A program made the position numbers and the translations under genes. DNA of 64,000 bases, from contig CAIIXF020000010.1 in assembly GCA_903813345.2 (NCBI GenBank), positions 23,603,740 through 23,667,739 on the forward strand. The letters are read 5' to 3'. The DNA comes from Owenia fusiformis. Its lineage: Eukaryota > Annelida > Polychaeta > Sabellida > Oweniidae. The notes under the pieces were generated by a model. The model ran no database searches. It was not told the origin of the DNA and saw only the letters and a list, made by a program, of their open reading frames with translations. Below are positions 37,901-52,900 of this stretch, piece after piece (position 1 is the first letter of the stretch; each line of letters opens with the position of its first letter).

Positions 37901-40900
37901 ACCTTTGACCTAGATAAAAATTTGACCTAATTTCCCAGAAACTAGGTCACATACCCTAACTGACCATGTAATTAGATTTACTCTAAGTCTTCTAGTTACT
38001 GAGAAATCGTGCTAATAAGAATAAGAATAAGAATACAGGCAAAAGCAATAGACTCCAGATTTTCAATCTGGAGTCTAATAAATGACAATCAAAAAATGAT
38101 ACACATACAACAATGGGATAGGGGGGTTAAAATAATATTGCCGTAACCACACAAAACAGTCAAACATGAAGCTCTAATGGGAGATTGAGCTTTTGCAAGA
38201 ACATATCAATGCAGAAAATATCTTTGTGTCTTTACCTTGAATGTATCTTTTGGAAGCAACTATGTAAATCAAACAGAGAAATCTTAGATCTCATTTTGAA
38301 GTTGTGCACACTGTGAATTTAAACAATGGAGGAATCTATATCCAGGTTTTATAAGATATCCCAAAGAAAAATTAATGCCTTTAATTTCTAATTTTAAAAT
38401 GCCTTTCATAATGGAATGTCTGACTATCATATGCAACATAAATACTGTAAAAGGCTTGCAAGGTGTCTGTCTATCCACTCTCCCCAATTGGTCCTTCTAG
38501 TGGTTGTTGAAGGTTAGGGATGGGTAGGGGTACCAGGGTGCAAGACTACACATGAATGTAGCATGGATTTATTCAAGGGTACACTGCTTTAATAAAATAT
38601 TCAACATGTGTTTCCTACAGCCTACTGGTAATTGGTTTACAAAACGTGGAGCAAATGAGAGGACCACACCTCATTATCTAAACAGTATGCACAACAGTAT
38701 ATAATAATTCAAAGGACTAGGGAATTATCAATATTAACATTTAAAATATGCAAAAGTAAATAATGAAGGATAAACATCAAACATACATTCACAGTGTAAC
38801 ATTTTTGGCATTATTGCCTATCTATGTTGAAATAAAGAAGGCTTTGTAAATCCTGAATTGTTTGATTCAACCTCTAATGAAGTTCATATTTTCTGAAATT
38901 CCAAAAGTATTTTTCTAAATGATGAAAGGGAGCGAACCAGTACTTAAACCAAGGTGGGTCTAATCAAGGGTGACTTTTAGCATGTTTGTGTTAGTTACTA
39001 ACATCTAAATGACATCTAATCTGGTCTAGTCTAGGTAAAAATGTGCACAACTATAGAAATTGGAGCAGTAATTTTCAAATATAAGTGCCTAACACAAAAT
39101 TTGCAATTTAAACACATCAAAAATTGACATCATGGTGTCAAAGCCATCAACTGTGTCAAGGTCTCCAAGTATGTCAATGTTATCATGTGGTTAGTGTTCA
39201 AGTTCATCAACTGTGCCAAGGTCTCCAAGTAAGTCAATGTTATTATGTGGTTAGTGTTCAAGTTCATCAACTGTGTCATATGGCTAGTTGGTCAAGTTTA
39301 TTGTGTGACGAATAGCAAATGAGTTAATTCATTTGTGTGTCAGATTAATCAAGTTTTTTTCAGGTGGTTTAGCTAGTTTGTATGTATGTATGTAGTATGC
39401 ATGTGTTCAAGTTCATGTATTTAACATGCTCCATGTATTATGAGGTTATATAATGGTTCATTCTGTATATCGTGTTTATACTCAAGTGAGTATATAATAT
39501 ATTCACAAGTGAGCGTAGCGAACGAGTGAATATATTATATTCTGACGAGAGTATAAAATGCACGATATACAGAATGAACCATGATTATATAATCTTATTA
39601 TGCCGCTCTAAGTTCAATTACAGTTGATTCAAACACAATCATAACAATTATAAAAACCATAAAAATATCCCATAGCCAACTCAGTAATGCCGATGTTGAT
39701 ATCGATCCATTTATGACGTCACTTGATTCTAGCAAATCATATTGGAACCATTTATGACGTCACTTGATTCTAGGAAATCATGTGTAACAAAACATACACC
39801 TCGTTCTTCAGTCAATATTCATTAGTTCCCAGAATGCACTTCTACAGTGGTATACGCTGGAGTGTATACGGAGGAGTTGTATACGATGACGATATACCAC
39901 TCTCCACTGTATATCGTTGTTATAGACCCGTGTTTTACAACTGTAATCGGACTTAGAGTGGTATAAGTATATTTACATGATACTTTCCTATTATATAAAT
40001 GATGCATGATAATATAGCACACCTGGTCCATCAAAGCATTCTGCCACACTCTAAACAGCATAAGATACGTCTTGTCCCTGGCACTGAGGGAGGTGAAGAA
40101 ATATTTCTCATTCTTTGTGAGGATCTGTATTGCATTAGGAATCACCCGAGCGGTCTTTTCCTTTGTAAGCGCAGATATGTCTTTACAGCGAATTGTCAAC
40201 TGAAATACAGAGAGTGGATGAGCAATCCAGAGCAGGTTGGAAGTGTTGAAGCGTAATAAGCCCACACACAACAGTCTGATCAAAACACCAATGAGACCAG
40301 CCAACGTGTTCATATATCAAGATTTCCAAACATAAGAGTTGGAAAATAAATAATAAAATAATAATTAGAAGTATTTACATTGAGAGGGGTTCAGATTTTA
40401 AGTATACTATATGTATGTACTAACATATATTAAGAGATATGAATAGTTTGCAGAGTGACAGAGTCATTGCCTTATCTGGTTGGCTCTAATATTGATATAC
40501 TGTTAGGATTAAACACAATTGCAATCCAGTTAGGATATAGACTTCTTATTCATTATCATGGTCATGTAATCTATAAATATTATAATCTTTGAAAGCAAAC
40601 ATCTGAAATGACCAGAATTTATAAAGATAAGGGAAATATACAATAAATAGAGACTATAAGCCTTGAAGACTTATAGTAAAACATACCACTGTCTCCCATC
40701 TGAATATGTTGGCATAGAAACAGATCCAGTTTTGTGTGACATAGAGCCTGCCATGCACCAATATCTCCTTCTGTAGAGCACAGGAGTAATCTGGAAATAA
40801 AATTGGCCATGGAATTATAAACATTACAAAAGCTGGTGCAACCATATATATATTTCTTATAAGTAAAAAAAATGTTTCGAGGCATGAAGGTAAAATGCAA

Positions 40901-43900
40901 ATTGATTTCAGTTAGTGAGGAGTATTTTAATAGTTTTCCAAGTTACTTGTTTTACATACTTATCACACTGAAATGGCTGTCTTATGCCAGAATACCAACT
41001 CTGAATATAGGATGTAACTGAACACTAAAATATCCAAATCCTTGAGTCTCCTTGCAGACCAGCTAACAAGTGAAATTATTCATGTACCTTTGGACATATA
41101 TCAGTTGATATCAAAGGTTTTATGTCATCACATCACCCTTGCAAGAGTTTAATGATCATGTTACAAAACAACTAATGTTTAAAACTGCTAATAAAATTTG
41201 GAATTCAATGTCTTCACAGATTTGCATTTATACAAATTACCACAGGGCTACTCTTATACCAAATGTACATGCCTCATTATGAAAATATTCAAAAAAGACA
41301 TCTTACTAGAAGGTTATAGATCTTAGTATCTTAGTAAAGTTTATAGATGTATTACATGTAAGTGACAAGAGATATTCATTCAAGGACAGATCATAGATAT
41401 TCGGAGGCATAGATGTTGAAGAATTTCAATGATCTCCCAGCATTGAATGTTGTAGAATTCTGAAATCAATCTACACAAATTAGAAATAGCATTAGTCTAA
41501 ACATGGGCTTTCAAGAGATCTAAATACCCCAAAAATATTTTAGAAACTAGTTTAAGAAATGAGAGCCATCTATACAACATTCTCAAAGCTCTTACCCCAA
41601 CTCCTAAATCTCTGAACATGAAGTGAGTTACATGTATGGTACATACATATAAACTAATATTTAATATCAATCAACAGTTGCTATTATTAGACAAGGTGCA
41701 TTTTCATCTAAAGGAAATGTGGTAGGCGTTTAGTGTTAAAAGTGTTCCGACAAGTGTTTCTTATGTAACTTTTTATGCTGAATCCAAAAAACCATGTTGG
41801 CAAGCTGAAATATGATTATTTAACCCTTAAAATACCATGTTAGTCCCCCTACCCCCCAAAATTAACCCCTATCAGGGGGAAAAAATTTGTCAACCTAAAA
41901 TAACTTTGATTTTATGGTTTTTGTAAGTGAAATACATGGACATTGTATAAAATAAACATTTAAAGTATGAATGATACGGATTACACTTAAGAAATTTGAA
42001 TAAAAGCAAAAAGTATGTACCCCAGGGGGCAAATTTATGGCCCATTTTTTACTTTTCGTGTCATAACTTTTTTATTAGACAATGATGGATGCTAAAATAA
42101 TCCATGTAAAAGGCTTAATACCTGGTCTACTAATCCTGCAAGAATCAAAGTAATTCATTTGATAATTGCCTTGAAAAAAATTAGTGAATTTAAGAAAAAA
42201 TGACATTTTAGCTGGGACTGATTTTATGTGTGACTATAACTGACCCCTATTGCTTTAACATTTATCCCTCTGTGTTCATATATTTGGCATTTTAGAATAA
42301 ATCTAAAATATAAAACTTATTTTAGCAAAGTTTTAGGAAGATTTAAGCTTTCTAGCATGTTCAAATATTAAAAATTCATGAAATATGATGTCTAAAATTG
42401 ATAAGTTATAGGTATACCCTTGGAAGACCCCTATAATTTCTTATTTATGAACATATTTGTACCAATATTAGTTTTCTAGCTTAGACAAATAATGTATGAT
42501 ATATCCTGGCTTGGCTTTCTGGTGGTTTGAACAATCTTAGGTGTTATCATTGAAAATTCATTCTTAAATCATAGGTCTGCAATCGATTAAATTCAAGTAT
42601 ACCATTAGCCTAGTATCATTCTACTGGTACAGGGTGTCCAAAAAACAGGACCGAAGAAAAGTTAATTAACTTTGTCAATCCTGCATATTCTGCCTCAAAA
42701 CTTCAGAATTATTCAGTTCATTCAATATGAATTTTGTTGTGAAAGTTTCATGATAATCTGCCTGTGGAGTCAAAAACTACAGCACTTTACAACATATGTC
42801 CAATGTGGCCACTTCTCCTCTACATGCACAATCAAATCTGGCGAAGGAAGTTGTTCAATTGTCCATGGCGTGACTAAAATCTATCTAGAGAAGTAAAACT
42901 AGTGTCAGACAAATTCTCAGATGTTCTTCAATTTTAAGTGGATAGCTTCATCAGAAGCTTTGCAATCCATGTTGGTATGTGTAGGAGAGTCATCAACAGC
43001 TTCGTTGGCTGGAGTGGTGGCCACATGGGGCATGTGTTGTAAAATGTTTTAGTTTTTTACTTTATAAGCAGATTATCATTAAATGTTCACAACAAAATTC
43101 ACATTAAATGAAGTAAATAATTCTGAAATATTAAAGCAAAATATGCAAGATTGACCAAAATAATCAAATTGAACAAGCTATGATTTCATAGATTAGTTTG
43201 ATGTATGACATATTCCGAGCTGACTCTATGTTTATTCAAACCATCTAAGAGGCTTAATCATTAAAAATCATTACAAATAAAGGTCTAAACAGACCGTATT
43301 AGGGTACACTATTAGAATACCCTTATTATTTCCAGACTTAGAGTTTATTGGTACCTACTACTGTTTCATAGCTCAGAGGTTTAATATATGATATATCCTG
43401 ACTAGTTTTTCTGCAGATTTGAACCAATGACAGGTCTAATCATTGATTATACTTCATATACTAGGTCTAAAATTGAAGTATTCAATAGAACCCTCTATGA
43501 AAATTCAAAAAAAGATTCAAAATGACATTAACCTCAACATTAGATCTGAATAAGGATTAAAATCCTTCATAGAGCTGAACAGGGAAGACAAGGCTAACTT
43601 CATTCTGGTGTTGATACATGGACCTGGTCCAAATCTTGCTATACTTCATCCAAGCCCAAAGAAAGGGAAATTAGGAGCTTCATCTCAATGCATTTCAATG
43701 CATGATCCCTTATTTCATGACCACCAAAATTATGGAAGGTGTGGCACAGTAAACTTAGAGGAAATGTACTAACTATTAGAATATAGTACCTGCTGCAGTT
43801 GAGCGAGGATTCTTGCATTGAACTATGTTGTAAAAGGCTCTACAAATTCAATCAACCAAGTTGATTGACCCCTATGCCAGTATGCTATTGGTTAGAAGGG

Positions 43901-46900
43901 TGGCAGAATTGAAGGCATAACACAAAGACAATATCTGCATTGAACAGATGGGCACCGGGGTATAATCTTAGGTCACACATGGGGAGTCCAAACAAGAATG
44001 ATGTTTGGACTTGCGTTTTGAGATTCCATAGAGGGGGGGGGGGTGGTAATTTGCAAATCAAAACAAGAATCTATGGATATATAAGCACAAATGCCAAAGG
44101 GAAGGGTGACTAAAAACATTAAAGAAACCCAACAAGAAAAGCAAACCGCAAGTGCAAATCTGTCATAAGAAAAGTAGACCCTATATATCCCAAAACCATA
44201 ATCTAACGTGAAAAGAAACAATGTCTAACATCCCCCTCCCCCTCCAATCGAGAACCAATATCACAATCCAGGACCAGAACACCAAGGGACATTTCATTCA
44301 TACTGAAGTCATTACAATACATGTTGAAGAAAAATTGAAAAAATTGATAGCCAATACTCATAACATCAAAAATAGTTGTAGATACTAGTACTCATAAAAG
44401 ATAGAGTATTCAGTCTCTGGAAGAAGATAAAATATGTGACATGCTGCTGAAGTTTGGCATGTTTTCAGAAGATCCATTACTTAATCTCCAAAGTATATGT
44501 ACAAAAGATGTACTCACAGAAACAATCAACAGGCTCGACAGTTTGGCCAACGACAACTGGATGTCTTTGTGTCTTAGAGGTTGATACAAACAGGGTCAAA
44601 TGAAAGACACAACATTTCTTGATCTACTGAGCAAGCACGAACATTTTTTAAACTATATGCCTAATCCCAATATAAACGAGCAGAAAGTTGTTAAGGCAGA
44701 CAGGAATGTTTTGCAGAATCTTATCACTGCATATGAAGCTAACCACAGACATGTGGGCATCAATGAAATCATGAAACATGAGCTGATGTCTTTTCCAATA
44801 GCCCTCTCATTGACGAATGAAACATTCAAGCCAACTCAAATGTACTCTACTCCTTAACTGTTTAACAAATGGTATTGAAATGCCAACCGTAATATTTCCA
44901 ATATATGATCCTTCATACAAATTAGCATCAATTGCATCTACATCTGAGGATTTGACTACAGTCTTCAAGGAAGCAAAACTTCAGCAGTGAAGTGTACTGT
45001 GCCCCATCTTGCATAGTTTTGGTGGTCATATCTCATGAAAAAGGGGATCATGCATTGAAATACATTAAGATGAAGCCCCCAATTTCCCTTTCTTTGGGCT
45101 ATGGTGAAGCGTATCAAGATTTGGACCATGTCCATGTATTACTACCAGAATGAAAAGTAATCCTTGTCTTCCTTGTTCAGCTCTATGAAGGATTGTAATT
45201 CTGATTTACAAGAGTCATCCGAGATCACATCAATCAGTTGCTTTATTTGATTTCCAGATCCAATGTTGTGGTTAATGTCATTCTGAATCTTTTTTGAATG
45301 TCCCATATATGGTCCTATTGGATTTAAATTTCAAAAATTGCTACTCTGCAAAAACTCTCATTAACTGAAATATCCCACTAATTCAAAATGTTGTCAAAGT
45401 GAGTATACGCCATTTGTCAAGAATTTCTGCCTTAACTCCAAGAGTAACACAGAAAGGTTAATGGGGACAGTGGGGGGGGGGGGATTTTTTAATATTACTT
45501 AACATTGTTCAGGGAAGAAAACTCCATAAAATGAAGATTTGTATGAATCATTGGTACTTTTGATCTCACGTCATGCAATTGTCAGGGTGCTTAGAATGAA
45601 ATTAGCCGTGTCTTTCTAGTTCAGCTCTATGAAGAATTGTAATTCTGATTCAGATCCAGTGTTGAGGTTAATGTCATTCTGAATCATTTTTGAATTTATC
45701 ATAGAGGGTTCTATTGAATACTAATTTTAGACCTAGTATATTAAGTATATTCAATGATTAGACCTGTTAGGTGGTTCAAATCTGCAGAAAAACTAGTCAG
45801 AATATGTCATATATCAAACCTCTGAGCTATGAGACAGTAGTAGGTACCAATATACTCTAAGCCTGGAATTAATAAGGGTGTTCTAATAGTCTACCTTAAT
45901 ACTGTCCGTTTATGCCTTTATTTGTAATGATTTTCAATGATTAAGCCTCTTAGATGGTTAAAATCACCAGAAAGTCAGCTTGGAATATGTCATACATCAA
46001 ACAACCAATCTATGAAATCATAGCTAGTTCAATTATGCTCATACCAGTAGAATGATACTAATGGTATACATGAATTTAATCGATGATTTAAGAATGAATT
46101 TTCAATGATAACACTTAAAAGATTGTTCAAACCACCAGAAAGCCAAGCCAGGATATATCATACATCATTTCTCTAAGCTAGAAAACTAATATTGGTACAA
46201 ATATGTTCATAAATAAGAAATTATAAGGGTCTTCCAAGGGTATACGTATAACTTATCAATTTTAGACATCATATTTCATGAATTTTTAATAGTTGAACAT
46301 GATAAAAAGCTTAAATCTTCCTAAAACTTTGCTAGAATAAGTTATATATTTTAGATTTATTCTAAAATGCTAAATATATGAACACAGAGGGATAAATGTT
46401 AAAGCAATAGGGGTCAGTTATAGTCACACATAAAATCAGTCCCAGCTAAAATGTCATTTTTTCTTAAATTCACTAATTTTTTTCAAGGCAATTATCAGAG
46501 GAATTACTTTGATCCTTGCAGGATTAGTAGACCAGGTATTATGCCTTTTACATGGATTTTTTTAGCATCCATCATTGTCTAATAAAAAAGTTATGACACG
46601 AAAAGTAAAAAAATGGGTCATAAATTTGCCCCTTTGGGTACATACTTTTTGCTTTAATTCAAATTTCTTAAGGGTAATCCGTATCATTCATACTTCAAAT
46701 GTTTATTTTATACAATGTCCATGTATTTCACTTACAAAAACCATAAAATCAAAGTTATTTTAGGTTGAAGAATTTTTCCCCCTGATAGGGGTTAATTTTG
46801 GAGGTAGGGGGACTAACATGGTATTTTAAGGGTTAAATAATCATATTTCAGCTTGCCAACATGGTTTTTTGGATTCAGCATAAAAAGTTACATAAGAAAC

Positions 46901-49900
46901 ACTTGTCAGAACACTTTTAACATTAAACGCCTACCACATTTTACAGAGAGACCTTTTGCAGAAAAGCATCCGGTCTATATTGGTTAGAACTGAACATTGT
47001 ACTATACTTGAAACTTAGATAAAATTAGGCCAAGGTGTATACTAGTCAACCAGTATAATAGTAATAATAATAATTAATATAATATTTCAATTCAGTCCTT
47101 GATTTATGGTGGCACATTTTACATTATTTATGAAGAATAGATGGACACTTACATAAGTCAGTACTTATTCCAAAATAACATCTTCAAGTATCACCACAAG
47201 GACATTAAAAAAAACTCAAACAAAACTAGAAAACAGCAACTCCACAGAGTAGCAAATCTAACCAAACAAAACATGCCTTGATAAATAGTGAAAGATTTCT
47301 TCTTAACAGAGCTCCCTTGGTAACAGCATATAAAATTTGTATCAAATCCATTCACTGGTATTTGAGTTATCTTAGATAACTTATCAAAGATAACTTATTG
47401 TTCAAAAAATAGTAGCCATTTTAAAATTTGGTAGCCATCTTGAATATGTCTTCTTGAACAGAGCCCCTTTGACTCTAGGCATCAGCATTAAAGGAGCACG
47501 TGGGTTATCGCAAACAATTTCAGAAGGTTATATCTTGGATTATGACTATTTTCTGACAATGAAGACAAGTTTATCTTTTAGATCAATTCATTATCTCAAA
47601 GAAAATTATGCACAGTAATAATAAATTCAAACAAACTCGGAGATATTTAACTAGCAATTAACCCATCAACACACTTTTTCAAAGATGTTGACCCCATTTT
47701 CACCAAAATGCAATCATTTTTTACAATGTTTAATGCATTACTATTCTTTATTTTGATGTATATAGTTCTTGAAAGAAAAACTTAATTGCATTAAGATAAG
47801 TGTTCCCCATGTTATTTCTCCATTGAAAATTCTCATGCTATCCATTGGTTTCAGTTCATTTTGGTCATCCAAATTGAATATCTTTAAAGGAGTAATCAAA
47901 TTTTCCTTTGAGGAAATCGAACATGTCTCAAAGCACATTTTAATTATGCATTCAACAATATAATAATAGGTTGCATTTTTGGTGAAAATTAGGTCAACAT
48001 TTTTGAAAAAGTGTGTTGATTGGTCCATTGCCCCTTCAATATCACAATTTTGAAATTCAGTGGCCAACTTGAAAATCTCTTTTTCAGCAAACCTCCTTCT
48101 CCTCAGGCATCACCTTATGTAATTTGAACCAAATCAGCCTACTACTATTTGAGTTACATAAGAATACACTTTTATGCAAAATGGTGGCCATTTTGAAATT
48201 CTGTAGCCATCTTGAAAATGTCTTTTTGAGCAGAGCTCCTTTGTCTCTAAGCATCAGCATTTAAAATTTGAACCACAATATTTGAGTGATCAAAGTTTAA
48301 ATATTTTTAGGAAAATGACTGCCATTTTAAAATTAAGTGGCCATCTTGAAAATCTCTTTTGTAGCAAAGCTCCTTTGTCCCTAGGCATCAGCCTAAAAAT
48401 TTGAACATAATCCATCAACTAGTATTTGAGTTATCAAAGATTATATTTTTTACGAAAAATGGCAGCCATTTTAAAGTGAGTGGCCATATTGAAAATTCCT
48501 TCTCGAGCAGAGGTCCTACACTCATGAGGCATAAGGCTACAAAATTTGAATCAAATCCGTCAAACGGTATTTAAGCTATTGCCTGGACAGACGAATGAAC
48601 GAACAAACATACAGCTGAACAGACAGACAGCTTTCCTATATCTATATAAAAAAAGAAAAAGATTTGAAGGATAAGGACCTCCTCATTTATGTGTGGAAGT
48701 AGGAGTTGCGGACCACTCAGTCAAACACCCTGAAGTACTTCACGCAAACAAGCAAATTAACTCTTGCCTGAACCGGGGATCGAATCCGGGACCTATTGCG
48801 TAAGAGGTACATGCGCTACCGCTGAGCTACACGGGTGGACATGATACCCACTTGTTCTAATGTAATAGTTCTCGACTATATCATATAGGTGGTTTAATAA
48901 AACATCAAATTGTACTTACCTACAATAAGTCTCTCATCCTGGGGAAGGTCCTTGAATATCCGCCTGAAGTCATAGCTCTTTGACTTGTAAGTTGGACTAA
49001 GCACCTGTAAAGCAATCTTCAAGTTCAACACACTGCACTTTATAATGAGATACAAACAGATTGAACTGAAACAGGTGCTGCACACAATGAGATTCAATAT
49101 TTGAAAACATACATGTATACCGTAGTGACAAAATACATCAATCCATTTCATAGCAGATGGTAGAGTCTAGAGCTATAGCCCTACCCTCATTCCCAATCCA
49201 CCCTTATACTCACATTATACCAATTTGATCCTTTTTTCTTCTTGTCTGATGAAACTGAACGTTGACTCTTAGTTGAAGTTGTTGATTCAGCGTGATGAAG
49301 CTTGCCACCATTTTCTGCTCTAAATGAATCAGATCCCAGTATTTCCTTCTCTGTGGATCCTTCACGTGCTTCAACTGGTTCGAGAGTACCTGCCATATCA
49401 GGTAGGGAAACACTGCTGGCATTCTTCTCACTTATGGCTTCTGGTTCATCCGTCACAACCTTAACTGGTTCACTGGTCTTCCTGTTATGATAAACACAAT
49501 ATGAATTATAGGACCTGTAAATGTTCACATGGGATATGGGCATTTGTACAAGTCACTGATATGCATAAACAGAAGGATCTATGGATCTTTATCTAACTCA
49601 GTCAACCCAAGGTGTAACATGGGAGAGGAAGCAGTTTTTACAACTGGATGATATTCTGAAATATTTTATAATAAAATTATATACATAAAACATTATCACT
49701 TAGCAAAGGGACTGCATTCCTCAGAAAATAATCTTTATAGATTTTCCAAGCAGAATACATCAATGGCCTGCATCTACAACAAGAGAAAATCTGCTATCAA
49801 GAGCTAAAAAGATTTGACCATATCATTCAAAAATACCAGTTTATGACTTTCATTTAAGGCTCTCCCTCATCTACCTATTATATAGTAAATGTAAATATGT

Positions 49901-52900
49901 TGATAAAATAATTTATATGAAATATTAAACAGGCAATGCGCCTATTTTTGAATGAAAAAAGACAAAATATTGTTTGAGACATGTCACTCACACAGTCAAT
50001 CAAATTGATAAGAACTTTAATTTGGGATAATACTGAAGTGAAAAAAAAAATTACTTGCATAGAAAACGGCATTTGAAGTTCAGAGATTGAAAAAAGTGAA
50101 TTACCACTTTTCACAAATAGTGTATGTTTTAAATAACTCTTGGATTAAAATATGGCGCAGGTTGAAAATCCTATCAAAAATGAATGGATAATTAATGCAA
50201 ACAACAATGCCATCTTTCTATGGCATTGCTAAAAACTTGACATATATAAATTGATAGATCAAAAATATTTTGTCATGATCAAATGTCAACTCTGATGTGG
50301 TCTGTTTGAGCTTTTTTTGGTGTCAAATGAAAGATCGGGTACTTATTAATCCATTGGAAATACTATGAAGATCAAAAGTGAGACTTCATTTACGCGCTTT
50401 GTCCCTTTAATGAAATGTTTCCTTTTTAAATAGACTGAAGTATGGAACCAGAACTACATCTGTGACATGGGGCCATCTGTAATATAAGGTGATGCCTAAA
50501 CCAAGTATCTTCCATATACTTGTAATCTCGTCATTAACATTTCCTTTATCCATAATATGCTCTTTTACTTAATTTCCATCTCAAACTATGACTATTTGAA
50601 TTGTAAATGAATGCAGTTTTTAATGTTGCATCTGACTATATGTATATTATCCCCCATAATATCAAGTTTATTATAAACATTCATATTATAATTGATGAAT
50701 TATAAATCTTCTTTTATCTATCATTATACAAGAAGCTTTATTATAATCCACTGGCACATGTTATATCATGGCAGTAAGTGAAACGGATGAAAAACTAAAA
50801 CGAACATGTTAGAATAAACTGGCTACATATGAATAAATAATTTATTCAATTTAAATGGGACAAAATAGATCTCTCACAATGCAATGGATGAATCATTTTT
50901 AACATCTGAAGTGTAACTTTAAGGAAGTATTGCACTTTCAAAACAGTAAACAAACCATAGAATCATATCATTGGATATAAGTTCTAATATTTACAATATG
51001 ACAAAGAATCACGTGATAGACTCTCAAAAGATAGTCTGGAAAACATATCAATACTTGTATTTACCAGGGTTATTAAAAACAGGATTGGGGTCACCCTAAC
51101 CTACCAGTTTAATATATAGCATAATATTAGAAATGACGCATCATTTTCTCATGTGTATTGTAAATGATCCTTACTACCATAGCACATCAGAAGAATTCTA
51201 GATAAAATTTTTAAAAAATTACTTAAGCCTATCAACAATTCTTCCAAAAATCATTATTCATGAATCTATAGTACACCTATATCAGCACTGATTAAATATT
51301 TTGGAAATCATGAGATTTTTTTCCTTCAGAATTGAAAAAAACCTAATATGTTCATGAAACAGTTGCAAAAGCAATAAATAGGGATTGTGGGGTTACTCAA
51401 GGAATGCATGTATTTTCCTCAGGATAAACCCTTATCTAAAACTGACCTAGCATAACAGAAAGACAGGAAATATATACTGTAGTGCTCTCTAAATACATTA
51501 CATTTTCCTAAATGATATCTACTTAGAAGTTCAGTAGAATGCATGATAGGACCTCTCCCTTGTTATGTGAGGGGAGATAGCAAGATATCTGCATGCTTCT
51601 ACAAATCATAGTATATAGTAAAATATAAACATGCTTTTTGTCCAGAGTGAGAATTTTTCTTATAATTTTGTGCATATATACCCATATATCTTCTAGCTCT
51701 AAATCAGGTAACAGCAGTATTCACATTTTGAAGTAATTTAGGAAGAGAAATTCTCATTTGGTGACATAAATCAAATGAAATAATGTGACACAGCATTGCT
51801 ATATCTACTGAAAAATAGCAAACAACAATATTTACAAATATACAATATACATGATTCAGGGAATAAAACATTTTAAGAATAAGGACTAAGTAACATTAGA
51901 AAAATAATGAAATCTTCAAATTGCATTTTAGGCATATGCATGGCTTTCAGCCACAAAATACAAGAAACCAAGGTTTCTGTTTTGACAATAAACCTACCTT
52001 TCGTGCACATAGCGTCTCTGAACATATCTAGGGAGATATATGTCCTTTTTTGGTCGTTCTTTCCCATCAGGTTCGCTACCAATATGAAATACGACCTTAC
52101 CATTCATATCGACATCTATAGAGCCATTTTGGTTATTACAGAGGGCAGCAGCATCATCTGCACACTCATCAATGCTATATGGTAACTGGGCACTACAACA
52201 CCATGGTAACAACATAAGATGGCCATCTTGAAAAGTCAAGGTAATTGCTAACCAAGAGTTCATGCTTTGCACAAGCAGTTAGTTGTTAGAAGTGACTTAA
52301 ATTTTGTACCAAGATGTATTTCTAACCTTTAACATAATAATATGTTATTTTGAATGATCTTCATGGAAGTCTAATCTGTCACATAAAGTGAGAGTTTTTG
52401 TGATCTGTTAGGGTGTCATAGTAGCGGCAAAGCAACTTATTAAGAGGCATTATATGGAAAGTATAGTTTACCTAATCTCTAAGTGACTAAACAGCTTGAT
52501 CAGATATTTCAGCAAATCTTGATTATAATACCAACATATGAACATGAAGTGAACCATGAGTTGATTGAATGATGGTATAAAAGACATTTTAAGTTACACT
52601 AACATTGCAAAGTAAAGCATTTACTGAATAAACTTTGACAATATACACAGAACCTTAATTTGAATGAACTTTAAACCAAACCATTTATTAACTGAACTGG
52701 GATGATATAAACTAATCCAAAATTTGGCTGAACTTCCATTAAATTGCGACAATATAAACTGAGCCTTAGGTAGACTGAACTGAGAAACTTTAAACTGAAC
52801 CAGGTATTGTCTGAACTGTTATGACATAAACTAAACTCAAATCTGGCTGAACTGTAACAATAAATAGAACCTTAAAGCAGATATGAAATGGTATTTTTAA

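Larger units (their letters stand above)
41715..46941. mobile_element. 5.2-kb long-TIR element with ~2-kb arms
   Basis: The ends AAATGTGGTAGGCGTTTAGT and their inverse begin two arms that are similar for about 2 kb (41715 to about 43750 and about 45000 to 46941). The left arm is interrupted by the insertion at 42629-43163. The spacer holds a decayed coding fragment. No clear target duplication was found, so the exact ends are approximate. It lies in GRAMD1 intron 5. Confidence 0.6.

Noticed and set aside
48764-48838. Functional tRNA gene on the minus strand
   Set aside because: A- and B-box sequence is present but the acceptor stem does not pair, the T-stem closing pair is broken and the anticodon arm is irregular. 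Better explained as a SINE head.
52178-52188. Alternative acceptor CAG|TTACC for GRAMD1 exon 3
   Set aside because: It would put exon 3 out of frame with exon 2. The AG 7 bp upstream keeps the frame.
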